Source: Sarcocystis neurona (taxonomy: Eukaryota; Apicomplexa; Conoidasida; Eucoccidiorida; Sarcocystidae). From it: DNA of 64,000 nucleotides. How positions within the stretch are numbered: position 1 is the first letter of the stretch; each line of letters starts with the position of its first letter. Made by a program: the position numbers and the translations under genes. The notes under the pieces are model-generated. The model had not been told where the DNA came from and did no database searches. It saw nothing but the letters and a program-made list of their open reading frames with translations. The stretch spans positions 807,930-871,929 of the forward strand of contig KL647315.1 of NCBI GenBank assembly GCA_000727475.1, written 5' to 3'. Shown in pieces: positions 1 through 10,326 of this stretch.

Positions 1-85
1 GAGAGGAGAAGAGAGAGAGAGGGGGAGACAGAGAGAGAGAGGGGGAGACAGAGAGGGAGACACACAGAGGGAAAGGGAGACAGCA
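1..85. repeat. GA-rich tandem repeat at window edge
   Basis: A purine-rich minisatellite with a unit of about 20 bp (GAGAGAGAGAGGGGGAGACA) repeats at 11-30 and 31-50 and decays afterwards. It lies in the intron upstream of the first visible SMC3 exon. No coding signal was seen. Confidence 0.8.
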
Positions 86-552
86 GATTTCTCTGATAAT
101 CGAGGCGACAGAAATTTTCTCTTCGGCGAGGGGCGTCCCTCTAGTGTGTCGCTCCGACGCACGCATGCAGAGATAAGCGAGGCGTCAGCAGCCGCGCTTT
201 TGCTGCCGCGCGTTTTCTCTTCTGTCGGCCTGCAGTGCGCCCTGCGGTTGTCCGCTGCTTCTGCGGCCGCTGCGGCTCTTCCTGCTGTTGTGCTCTGCTT
301 CGATTTCTGCGCGTCCCGCGCGCGGCGGTCCTTCCCCTTCTCTCGCGCTTCCTCGCGCTTCTTCTGCTGTGCGCTCCTTCTCCGTCTCCTCCCCGTCCTC
401 CCCGCGCACATCCTCCACCCTGCCGCTCCTGCTGCTGCTCTCTCTCCTTGTCGCTCTGTGTGTGTATGTGCTTGCTGCGGTTCTTGCTCTGCGCCGCTGC
501 TGCTGCCGCCTGCTCTTCTGCCACTGCTCTTGCTGCTGCCGTCCCAACGCAG

Positions 553-734
553 AGGAATACGACAACCTGCAACGGAGGCAGCAGCAGCAGGAAGAAACGC
601 GACAACTGATAGCCGAGCAGCTGCAGCTGCTGCAGCGGAGGAAGCAGCAAATGGAGGCACACTTCCTTCGTCGCGTTGACGAAGAGCTGCGGTCAATTTT
701 TGCATCTCTCAGTCGCGGAGGACATGCTGAGCTC
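553..734 (+). CDS. SMC3: SMC3 exon: end of coiled coil
   Basis: The acceptor is CAACGCAG|AG and the donor CTC|GTGAGG. It enters in phase 1 and leaves in phase 0. It encodes a Gln/Arg/Leu-rich helix followed by EELRSIFASLSRGGHAEL, matching the SMC3 segment where the coiled coil re-enters the head (F-x-x-L-x-x-GG-x-A-x-L). Confidence 0.8.
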
Positions 735-3700
735 GTGAGGCCCACACATCTCCGAAGCCGCGCGCGCGCGCCTTCTCAACCAGCGCCAAGCCTTTGCCTC
801 ACGCCAATATATATGCGCATGCACGTCTCCACAATTCTACATGCATACATATGTATACATACGTATACATGTGTATATACATATATTCTTTGCAGGTCCT
901 TCTGCGCCAGTGAACAGATGCTGGCACATCTCCGCATCTATATGAATATACATGTATATATGTGTATATCCTTTGCATGCCCTCCGACATCAATGACCTC
1001 TACGCACCTCCACATATATTTACGTATGTGTCTATATATGCGCATGTGTATATACATATATTGTTCGCAGGTCCTCCTTTGCCAATATACACAGACGCGT
1101 GGACGTCTGTATATGTATATATATGGGAATGTACACATATTTGTATATATGTAGAGAGAGGCTGCAGGTCGGAGTAAGACGAAATGGCCGGCACAAAGAC
1201 GGAAGAACCCCTGCGCCAGTGCCGTCTCTGCAGTCGGTCCAGAGACAGGGTGCGAAGTGCATATACAATTATAGAGAAAGAGAGGCACGCAACTATACAT
1301 ATATATATGTAGGAAGTAATACAGACTTCTGTATGACATACACACGCACACTTGTTGGTATATCTTCGAATGTCTGCGTCAGGAAAGTGCAGCCGTATCT
1401 GCAGATGTAGTAGACACGTGCCTCCGGCGGCATACTTAGGGGAGTTCGCGGATCTAGCCACTAGGTCTTAAGCCTTTCCTATCACAAGTAGACTTCTTGA
1501 AAAATGTCTCCTGGCAGCTTCTTCTTGGCAGCAGCACTGGCAGCAGCGTGTGGGGCGTGCACTCGGGGGATCAAGTGCCTGCAAAACAAGGCGGGTTGCT
1601 GCTGCTAGACAGTCCTGCTGCTGCTGCTGTCAGACAGCGCTGCTGCTGCTGTCAGACAGCGCTGCTGCTGCTGCTATTGCTCTCCCTTGTCTTCACGCCA
1701 TTTCTGCTCGTGGGAAGCTGCAGCTAGCGCTCCGATGCAGCTGTAACTGCATATACAAATATGTGGAGAGAGACGCACTCGTATGTGCATGTATATATAT
1801 ATATATATGTGTATGTACATACATATATATGATTATATCACATATTTTATACACGTATTATGGAGAGAGCGATGCATAGCATATATATATATATATAGGT
1901 ATACTTATATACATACATACATACATACAATGTGCAATGAGAAGCATACACATATATATATATATTCTCAAATGCACGAGTAGACATATATGTGTGTATT
2001 CTCTTGGGTTCACAGCTGCTGCTGTAGTTGCAATGTTGCTGTGGCTGGTGCTATTGTACAGCTGCTTCCTTGCCCATCATATTGCTGCAGCTACTGGTCC
2101 ACCAGCAGCTATTCAGAGAATCTGCAAAAGTATAAACAAGCCGTATAAGTATACAAATATATGTATACATGTATAAGTATGCATCCACACAGATGAATAC
2201 ACCTGTATATACCACTATATGTGTATACATATATATACACGTATGTGTATATATTCACGTGGATGCCTATATCTGTATTTACTTGTATATACATATATAC
2301 ATATATACACATGTATGTGTATACATCCATATAGATGCTTATACCTGTATTCACCTGTATATATATATATATACATACGTGCATACATGTATCCGTCCAT
2401 GTAGATGCCTATACTTGTATATCCTTATATATATAGATATATATTCACGCCGCGCGTGTAGGCATTTCTGTGTGTTTTGTGCTGCGGGTGTTACTCTGGT
2501 GCAGGTGCTGCAGCGTAGATCTTCGTCTTCGTCGTTCCAGCAGCAGAGAAGCAGCCGCAGCCGTTTGCTCCCACTCCGAGAAGAAGGAGAAGAAGAGGAA
2601 GAGCAGCAGCAGAGCACAGCAGCAGAGAGTTCTGCTGCTGCTGTGGCCGCAAGGAGTCGCCGGGGGGGGGGGAAGGTGCAGCAGCAACACGTAGTCAGAG
2701 GGGACGCAGCAGCAGCAATTCTGCTGCAGCAGGCGAATCACCTGAAGAAGCAGCAGCAGCAGCAGCAGAGAAGCTGCCTGTGGTCGGTGTAGATATTCGT
2801 GTCTGTTTTTTGAAAGACGGCGCAGCAGCACCAGACCCAACAGCAGACGGCGCACGAGCAGCAAGAGGCAGCGAGGAAGAAGCCCCACAAATAACAGCTG
2901 TAGAGATAGCAGCAGAGGAGGACGAGAGCGAGCGAGAGAAGGGAATGCACACAGCAGCAGGCGACCGAAGAAGACTGAGGAGCACTCCCCATGAGCAGCA
3001 GGACAAAGCAGCTCGCAGCAACGGCGTTCTCTTGCAGCAGCTTTCGGGTGGGTTAACGTCTACTACCGTCACTTCATATCTGCTTTGCTGTTCCGCTTTA
3101 CCAAATATCAACTCGGGTTCCTGCGTCTTTCTCTGTTGTCGTCACGCTTTGCGGAGACGAAGAGAAGACGAAGGAGAAGAAGCGAGACGTTGGTTGCGTC
3201 TGTGTGTGGTTGCACACATGTGTGGACGCATGCGTATTTAGATACAGCAGCTACTACTGTTCTTCGCGGCGGTGCTGCTGTTGCTTGTGTTGCTGATACT
3301 CCTGCTGTTATCGTTTTGCTGCTGCTGCTGTTGTCCGCGATGTTGCTGCTCCTGCTGCCGGTAGTTGGCCGTACGAGTGCTGCTGGTGTCACTGCTCTTG
3401 CTACTGCTGCATGCCTTGGTGTTGCTGCTGCTGCACCTGCTGGTGTTGCAGCAGCTACTCCTGCTGTTCTTGGCGTTGCTGCTCCTATTGCTGGCCTTGT
3501 GTCTACTGCTGCTGTCCCCGACGTTGCCGCTGCTGTGGTCGGGACGTCGCTGCTGCTGCATGCGTTGGTGTTGCTGCTGCTGCTGCTGTCGTTCGGCCGT
3601 CGCTGCTGCTGCCGCTGTTGCATGTGTTGCTGCTGTCTGTGTCGGTAGGAGGACAGAAATCTCTCGTGGCACTTGCGCTGCTGCTGGCCGTCCAAAGAGT

Positions 3701-4643
3701 CGCCTGCTGCTGGTCCTCTTCTCCTCTGGACGCACCTCTTCCTGCGCAACAACAGCAGCAGCCGCTACGGGAGCGGCAACAGCAGCAGCAGGGAACGCGA
3801 ACGACGGGGCAGCAGGAGGAAGAGCAGCACGGTGATTTTGACGGCGCTGCTGAAGAGGAAGAAGAAACAGAGCCGGACAGCAGCCGCAGCAGAGGGATGT
3901 TGCTTCTTGATGAGCCTGACGCTGCGCTAGATGAAGCCTACTGTCGTCGCGCTGCGGCCGTGTTGAAAGATAGCACGGCTGCTGCTGCGACGCAGGTCAT
4001 TCTTAGCACCTTCAGGTAGGCCCCTCACAGTCGTCAGAAACAGCAACAAGAGCAGCAGAAGAGCAGCAGCAGGAGCGGAAGGAGGAGAAAGAGGAGGAAG
4101 AGCAGCAGCAGCAGCAAGGGCAGCAGGAGTCGTACGGCAAATAGAGCGGGAGAGCAGCAGATGCGGAAAGGGAGCAGCACAGGTGCAGCAGAATCAAAGC
4201 GAACAGCGACGCTGAAGAAGCAGCAGCAGAAACAGCGGCAGAAGCAGCAGCAGAAGTGAGGGAACAGGAAGGACGGTAGTAGAGAGGAGGTAGCAATGCG
4301 GCGTCCTTGAGTTGCAGCAGAAGCAGCAGCAGCAGAAACTATAAACAGAGCCGCAGCAGCAGTAGTAGCCCTACAGACGCGTGTGTAGCACCAGCAAGGC
4401 TGTCGGCGAGAGCAGTAGATAGATTACACAGCAGGCATAGATGCAGTAGTAGAGAAACAACTGCTACAGGAGTCGTTGAAGAGATGGATGAAATGCTTGC
4501 TGCTGCTGTATATATGTGTTCGTATATATATATATATGTATGCCCACATATAGACAGATTACCCAGCAAGCGTAGGTGCATCTACAAGAGAAATAACTAC
4601 TACAGGAGTCGTTGAAGATATGAACGAAATGTTTGCTGCTGCT

Positions 4644-4674
<31 letters not shown>

Positions 4675-4852
4675 CAGGCCGGAACTCGTGGAGCCAGCTG
4701 ACCGAATCTACAAAATATATCAAGTGAACCGCGTTTCATACGTCCAGCGCGTTGACGCACTGCATGCGCTGCAGCTGCTGCAGGAACAGCAGCGCCCCGC
4801 ACCCGAGGAGGACGAGGACAGGGAGAACGAGCGGCAGCTGCAGCGGGTATAG
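553..4852 (+). CDS. SMC3: SMC3, cohesin ATPase subunit, C-terminal part (5' end outside window)
   Basis: Structural maintenance of chromosomes 3 pairs with SMC1 and the kleisin to form the cohesin ring in the nucleus; its C-terminal lobe completes an ABC-type ATPase. Proposed exons are 553-734, 2505-3047, 3649-4015 and 4678-4852. The sequence shows the end of the coiled coil, then F-x-x-L-x-x-GG just before the globular lobe, the strand VVGVDIRVCF, the ABC signature QQLSG|GQKSLVALAL split by an intron, the Walker B/D-loop MLLLDEPDAALD, and the SMC3-type block ILSTFRPELVEPAD; the reading ends at a TAG. Splice phases agree at the last two junctions (phase 1 at 3047/3649, phase 2 at 4015/4678). 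Oddities: about 75 extra Gln/Glu-rich residues between signature helix and Walker B, Pro where SMC3 usually has Ile in DEID, and a required frame change inside exon 2505-3047. Upstream exons with Walker A and hinge are not in the window. Confidence 0.88.
820..1130. repeat. Diverged ~85-bp tandem units carrying TTGCAGGTCC
   Basis: Three related units share the core TTTGCAGGTCCTTC or a variant, at about 892, 974 and 1066, each followed by C-rich sequence and then TATATG-type sequence. Each core resembles a 3' splice site. The array lies wholly inside an SMC3 intron. Confidence 0.6.
1750..2450. repeat. TATATG/TATACA satellite
   Basis: Alternating purine/pyrimidine AT-rich repeats include units of about 60-70 bp around 2200-2440 with the motif GGATGCCTATA/AGATGCTTATACCTGTAT. 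Open frames over it (Tyr/Ile/Cys/Met-rich) are artefacts of repeat composition. Confidence 0.75.
2505..3047 (+). CDS. SMC3: SMC3 exon: head-lobe start through LSG of the signature motif
   Basis: The acceptor is CTCTGGTGCAG|GTG and the donor TTTCGG|GTGGGT. It begins in phase 0 (VLQRRSS...) and ends QQLSG in phase 1. The 5' part is Gln/Glu/Ser-rich; the 3' part has VVGVDIRVCFLKDG, which matches the SMC3 strand before the signature. The two parts are in different frames: codon starts are 0 mod 3 before and 2 mod 3 after. An 11-G run at 2662-2672 lies between them, so one missing base (or two extra) there, or an unrecognised micro-intron, is needed. Confidence 0.7.
3048..3648 (+). other. SMC3 intron with CTG tract
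   Basis: This intron splits the signature glycine codon (G|GA). Its 3' half (3240-3640) is dominated by CTG/TTG triplets on the + strand, that is CAG on the other strand. The Leu- and Cys-rich frames here are not credible proteins. Confidence 0.65.
3649..4015 (+). CDS. SMC3: SMC3 exon: signature helix and Walker B
   Basis: The acceptor is GTCGGTAG|GA and the donor CTTCAG|GTAGGC. It encodes GGQKSLVALALLLAVQRV, then about 75 Gln/Glu/Asp-rich residues absent from ordinary SMC3, then MLLLDEPDAALDEAYCRR, in which Asp-Glu of Walker B are at 3909-3914. It leaves in phase 2 at ...ILSTF. Confidence 0.88.
4421..4651. repeat. 135-bp direct duplication in the last SMC3 intron
   Basis: Two copies of about 95 bp start at 4421 and 4556, both beginning AGATTAC(A/C)CAGCA and both containing CTACAGGAGTCGTTGAAGA and TTGCTGCTGCTGT, separated by TATATG sequence. 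They are clearly diverged, so this is an old duplication. Confidence 0.75.
4678..4852 (+). CDS. SMC3: SMC3 terminal exon
   Basis: A (TG)n tract ends in TGTGCAG|GCC, giving phase 2 entry and the codon AG|G (Arg). The exon reads RPELVEPADRIYKIYQVNRV, the SMC3-specific post-Walker B segment, then a Gln/Glu/Arg-rich tail and TAG at 4850-4852. SMC3 proteins normally end a short distance after this block, so the stop is believable. GGTATAG at the stop could alternatively be a donor. Confidence 0.82.
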
Positions 4853-7800
4853 CATCACCAGCAGCAGCGGCTGTAGCAGCAGCAGCAGCGGTGGTAGCAC
4901 CAACAGCAGCGCCCCCACCTCTTACCGCATCGGCGACAGCAGATGAGAAAACAGCAGCACGAACAACACTGCAGCCGCGCGCAGGGCTCCCAGGTGGAGG
5001 CTGCTTCTGCTATTCGCCAACCACCTGCAGTGTGTACACGTATCGAAGCGTAGAGCGCAGATACCGCGGCATGAGGAAAAGAATAGAAGAGAAGAAAGAC
5101 GAGACAGAGGAGGAAGAGAAGCACACACATGCGCGTCTCGACTGTCAAAACTGCAGCAGCCATCACACACTTGATCAGCCGCTGTCCGCGCAGGTGGGAT
5201 GTGCCTCACCTTTGCACCGTCCTATTTATCCCCCGGCTTGCAGGCTGCAGCTCTGTAGGCATGACCCACATGCGGCAGGCCACGTAGAGGAGCTGCTGCT
5301 GCTGTTGTGGAGGTGCGGGATGATTTTCGCCTCCCGCTGCTACTTTTCCCACTGCGCTGCTCGTGTCGTGCTGCTGCGCGACTCGGCCTTGTTGCTGTTG
5401 CTGCTGCTGCTGCTGTAGCTGTTGCTCTTGCAGCTCACACGTGCAGGTAGAGAAAAGGAGGCGTCACATGTGCGTGCGCATGCAGAGCGGCTTCCGTTGC
5501 TGCTGGGCTCGCGTGGCCGCAATAAACCCCCTTTTCCACATGCCGTTTCCACTTCCTTCGCAACGTGATACGTCTGGCGTATATCGCTGACCACCACGTG
5601 AAGACACTGGCATGATACGCTACACACGTGCCCGCAAAAGGGAAGCAAAAGAAAGACAGAGACCCAAAAAGAGAGCTGCTGTTCTACAGATACATGTGTA
5701 AATGTAGGTATATTCATACTACTGTACGTATGAGGTCATATATGTACATGTATATATACATATGTACATGTGTGTATATATATGTGCATGCATGTATATG
5801 CAAGAAGAGAGAAAATCACCAATGTAGAGATACCCAAATATCTCATACATGCATATGTGTACACGTATGTGTATGAACATATATATATGGAGAGAGAGAT
5901 AGACAGATAGATAGATACTTACACCTGGATGTATGTATGTATGTATGTATATATATATATATGTACACTGTATATATATATATATATATAATGTACATGT
6001 ATGTGAACATAGGTGACTAAGGAAAGAAGGAAATTATCGATATAGAGGTACTCAAATATCTCAACCATGTATACATGCACACGTATCTGTATGAACATAT
6101 ATATATATAGATAGATAGATAGATAGATAGATATACCTGCATGTATGTGTGTGTATATATATGTATATGTACATATATATATATTTGTGCATGTATGTGT
6201 ATGTAGGTGATTGATAAAGATTATCGATGTAGAGGTACTCAATACAGAAGATGTTTGCGACGATAATAGGGGAAGAGAGAACGATCGTGACGTACAAGTG
6301 TGTGAGCGTGGGTAGTTGATTTGTGGGGTGAAAATGAGGAGGTTAATGACAAACAGGTGTATTAGAACTCACCAGTGAATGTGTATGAAGTGACGCGTGA
6401 TGCGTATGAATTACGCGTGACCACCCTTCTCGTCAGTGTCTCTGTTTCTACACATGTACATATATATATGTATGTGTGCATGTGCATGCACCTATTGGGT
6501 AAGACACAAACAGGGGATATGGAAGGGAAAACGAAGGACAGTATGTGGGAATACGCGACAGCTCACGTCTACAGAGAGGCTCTATTGAAGCCTCGACTTA
6601 CGGAAAACCTGCTGTCTCACGCTATGCGATGAGACCTGCGCAGCCCTGTAGACGCAAGTAAATACTCCTAGAGACACAAACCTACACATGGACATATACG
6701 GAGAGGAAGCGAGAGACAGACGGAGAGATAGTCACACATACTGTCGAAAAACGTCTACATATATGTATATATGTGTTTAGCCGCCGGTTGAACGCGGAAG
6801 TCTCCACACGTGAGGGATAGAGAGATAGAGACAGGAGTGGTGCTTGAGGAGTGATAACCGGCCCGAGTTTACGACGACGAAGGCGTCGTCTTGGCAAGTG
6901 GACGCCTGCCCACGAGAGTCGTCTGTTCACCGAGATACATAATGGCCGCGGTGGAGGGCGCATATATATATATATATGGGAAGAGAGACAGAGGAACAGA
7001 GAAACGGGGAGAGACTCATGTAGGAAGGTGAAAGATGGAGAACACACGTGTAGATGTGTACAGAGAGAGAGCATATCGAGGGACACATGTGCGCCTCCCA
7101 GCGCGGCATATATGTGTCGCCGTATACGGACGACTCTCTACAAATACATGTATAGATATATGTACGTGTGTGGGTAGGTGCAGCAGCTAGGGAGGTGGGG
7201 CATTAAACAAGAGAGTTGTAAGGCGAAGGTGTTCGCGCGGGGCGAGGGACATACGTGTGTACGTAGAGAGGATGGCAACTTCAGGGGAGCACACGCGCGG
7301 ACGCGGGCGAGCAACGGACTTTTTTGTCGAAGAAAGTCAAGAGGAAACGACGCGCCCATCAGCCGTAGTCGTCTACGTCCACGTGTGAGAAACTGTGCCG
7401 GTGTAGGTGTGTACTCACCTCAAAACAAAGACACACATAGATCGAGCTACACACTAATACATATATGAAGGTGAACAAACACATATATATATATATACAT
7501 ATATATGTACACATATGTGTATATATGTGTATGTGTGTATTCATGTATATATATGTATGTAAATGTGTAGATATGTGTTATCTCTATGTACATACACACA
7601 TATATACGTATGCATCCACACGTAACCCTGCACGCATTACTTTGTCTACACACGTGACTAGGCTTCCACAGATGTGTTGCCTACATGTCTTCTATACGCA
7701 TGTATACATATGTGTGCGGAAATGGAAGCTATATATGCATGTGTGCATATTATATAAGTGTATATATATATATATGTACCTATTATATATATATGTATAT

Positions 7801-8881
7801 ATATATATATGTGAATGTATCAATGCATGCACTTGGTTTAGAGCCTTTCGCTGTGTACGTCATTGCTACTGAGCTCGAGAGGCGCCAGCCACGCGCGTCT
7901 ATCAGACGTGCGCTGCATGCGCCCGCCGCCCGCTGCATGCATGGCCTTCTGTTCAAGAGCAGCGCATGCATCAGCGCGAGTCTTGCGCCCTCACGTGCTA
8001 CTGTCCTGAGACCGAAGGATGACAAACCGGTGCTGCAGTGCAGCTCGCGTCTTCGCCGAGTGAACAAATATGTCGGACAACGTAGACACGCATGCATATA
8101 CAGCGGTAGAGCAGGTCTACGCCGCCTATGTGTCGAGGCACGTATAGCTATATGAACAAGTAGAGACAACATATATATGTGTGGACAGTCAGAAAAGAAA
8201 TGAATGTATATACATATATGTATAGTCTTACGTCGCACGTGCACGCGTCGAGCCTGGAGAAATGTTTTTGTAGATGGCTGAAGAGGCATGTAGGATAAAA
8301 ATAGAGGTTTGTATAGCAGCAACTTTGTACGCGAAAGGTTGACTTTTCTGTACCGATGCCTTGCCGAGGCAAGAACGCGTCAGAAAGAGCGCTACTAGCG
8401 ACTCGAGAGGAAGGCAGCTGTTACATGCTGGCAAGCTTGCATCGTCTGTTGGACTGAGAGGCACCAGGCCTCATTTAACACAAAATAGCCTAGCATTTGA
8501 CACATGTATATATATATGTGTAGATGGGTGCTTGTGTACACATGTGCGTGCCTTACATATAGGTGTGCGCGTCTGTATGTGGGCAATGCGAAGATAATAA
8601 TAGCTCATGAAAGTGATTCGCCGTGACTCTCCCTACTTGCATGCGGCAGCACCTTTTTGCACCAAGTCAGTTCAGCAGCAGGCAACTGCCGCCTTAAGTG
8701 CTCAAGCATTCCACGCAGCAGGGGAGACGAACGCTGCAGCGCCTGCCACAGTAAACGTGACGGACAGCGGCAGCAGCAACTCTCGCCGCTGCGGCTCCAA
8801 AGCAAGACTGTGTTCTACAGCAAAACTGCGAGGCAGCTACTTGCTGCGCGTGTCAGCTTCGACCAGCAACCACATTACAGG
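4853..8881. other. Intergenic, repeat-rich, no gene recognised
   Basis: CAG/CTG patches continue to about 5.45 kb, followed by TATA-type satellites at about 5.68-6.25 and 7.45-7.82 kb. The sequence at 6.3-7.4 and 7.85-8.6 kb is more ordinary, with short C- or G-rich stretches and no convincing frame with splice signals. The only moderately protein-like frames (8607-8880) have no supported start or partner exon. Confidence 0.5.
5810..6260. repeat. ~200-bp satellite, three copies
   Basis: The marker TAGAG(A/G)TAC(C/T)CAA recurs at 5825, 6043 and 6230. The first two copies also share CAAATATCTC, a TATGAACATATATATA block and a (GATA)n stretch; the second and third share ATTATCGAT. Periods are about 218 and 187 bp. 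Confidence 0.7.
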
Positions 8882-9742
8882 CTCCGGTGATGACGTGCGT
8901 CGAGCCGTTTGTTCTTCCGGCGTTTTGGAAGCACCGCGCTTCTACCGCATGCAACTGTTCACCACTCTTTGTCACTGAGCTCCCCACATCACGTCCCGAC
9001 GAAAAGCCGGCAGATGTGGTTGCTTCGCACGAAGCTCTTGTTCGCAAACTGGTTGACGGGGAGTTCTACTGCGAACATCAAGCGTCTGCACGGTTTCTCG
9101 TCGGCACTCCTTGCGTGTGGCTCAAGGTACCAACCGCATGCGGTGCCCAGATAAACGGAAACTGCCCGCGCGGGGAGAAAAGCCGTCTCTTGCAGTACAG
9201 CGAGTGCTTACGATTAATAACTGTGGAACAGAAACTCACACTGAAACAAGCCCCATACCGACGCAGCACGTGGTCACTGGCGAGTGCCGGAGGTGCGTGT
9301 TTCTGTAAGAATCAGTCCCCGCAGCCTTACACACGTGTAAGTATCACGTGCACACTTCACACACTGTACAAACTGAGTTCCCAAATTCACTTACATGTGT
9401 CCGTGCATGCCTGGACATCAACAGACATGTTTACGTAGACACAGACAAAGACAGACGTACACATGTATGTATATATATATATATATATATACAAATACGT
9501 GCGCTCGCCGAGTACGGACTCGGTGTGCAGTGACGCTCGGAGAAGAGCCCCTTGTAGTCTTGTCGTGTGGGCTCAATGAACAAGGCGCCTATCTTCAGAT
9601 GCGTTACACGGCTACGATTTACATCGCACCTGCTGCTGCTGCTACTGCGCACGCGGCGCCGCTCCTCGGAGACACATGCGATATCCAGTCAGTACAGACA
9701 TTTTGTGCGAGTGGAACAGCAGGAGTTCTCCTCTTCAAATGA
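8882..9742 (+). CDS. Hypothetical two-exon gene, function unknown
   Basis: No family is recognised. A proposed exon at 8882-9292 follows the acceptor ACATTACAG and encodes a mixed-composition, Cys-containing segment (VMTCVEPFVLPAFWKHR... PDEKPADVVASHEALVRKL). A second at 9531-9742 follows GGTGTGCAG, reads TLGEEPLVVLSCGLNEQG... and ends in TGA. Using the GTGCGT donor at 9293 both sides are phase 1; a better-looking GTAAGT donor at 9337 leaves phase 0 and does not match. The intron contains a short TATATA tract. The start is not found; upstream exons may exist. Minus-strand frames here (9431-9652, 9619-9819) are also fairly protein-like, so strand is not settled. The gene would converge on the giant minus-strand gene. 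Confidence 0.35.
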
Positions 9743-10122
9743 AGTGTGCAGCACATCGCAAGGCCGTCCGTGCTGATGTTTTGCTTGTTTCTACGTGCTT
9801 GTAGCAGGGGCGCTCTCACTGCTCCAGTGCTGCAGTTGTGTCACTAGTACCACAAGCGTATCCGTGGCTTTCTTCTCAGCAAGTGTACTGTCTCAGGCGC
9901 TCCTATTACCGGAGCTGCTACACATCTGCTTGCAGCACTTGCTGCTGTTCTGTGCTTGCGGCTAGCAACAACTGCTGCTGAGGCAGGCCCTGCAGCACAG
10001 GCAGCCACGAACGCTTTTCTCCGTGCGACCTGCTACAGGGATCTCATCAGCTAGAACGACTTCTGCGAAGTCGCCTGCCTATCCTATCCGTGCTGCTGCA
10101 GCTGCTTTTGCGATCGCTTCTC

Positions 10123-10326
10123 TTACTCGCGCTGCCCTATCTGCTTCCGCAACAACACCAGCAGATGTTCGCTGCTCTCTTTGTAGCTGCAGTCTCCCCC
10201 GCTGTTGGTATTGACGCTGAGCTCTAGATAGCTGTTGTCTGCTTCGACGCACTCGTCCGTTAAGTCGCTCTCGCTGCTGTGGTCTTCAGGGGCATTGAGG
10301 GTGTCAATGCTTACTTCTTCTCCCTC
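10123..10326 (-). CDS. Possible 3' exon of the giant gene: acidic segment
   Basis: Just past the stop of the giant frame, another minus-strand frame runs EGEEVSIDTLNAPEDHSSES..., acidic and non-repetitive, to TAA at 10123-10125. It follows a possible acceptor (GTAGAAGCAG|GAG). It may be the true C-terminus reached by splicing or by a frame correction; no donor in matching phase was established. Confidence 0.35.
   Translation of the reverse strand, partial: EGEEVSIDTLNAPEDHSSESDLTDECVEADNSYLELSVNTNSGGDCSYKESSEHLLVLLRKQIGQRE

Larger units (their letters stand above)
735..2504 (+). other. SMC3 intron with TATA-type minisatellites
   Basis: This 1.77-kb intron holds TATATG/TATACA arrays at about 800-1330 and 1750-2450 and a small CTG patch at 1600-1690. 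No exon was identified in it. Phase 0 on both sides is consistent with a single intron. Confidence 0.6.

Noticed and set aside
288..552. N-terminal extension of the first SMC3 exon with a Leu-rich membrane-like segment
   Set aside because: It lies upstream of a good acceptor (551-552), is CTG-derived, and SMC3 has no membrane segment.
7447..7872. Tyr/Ile/Cys/Met-rich ORFs over TATATG tracts here and in many other places
   Set aside because: The composition follows directly from TATATG/TATACA repeats; there are no mixed segments or splice logic.
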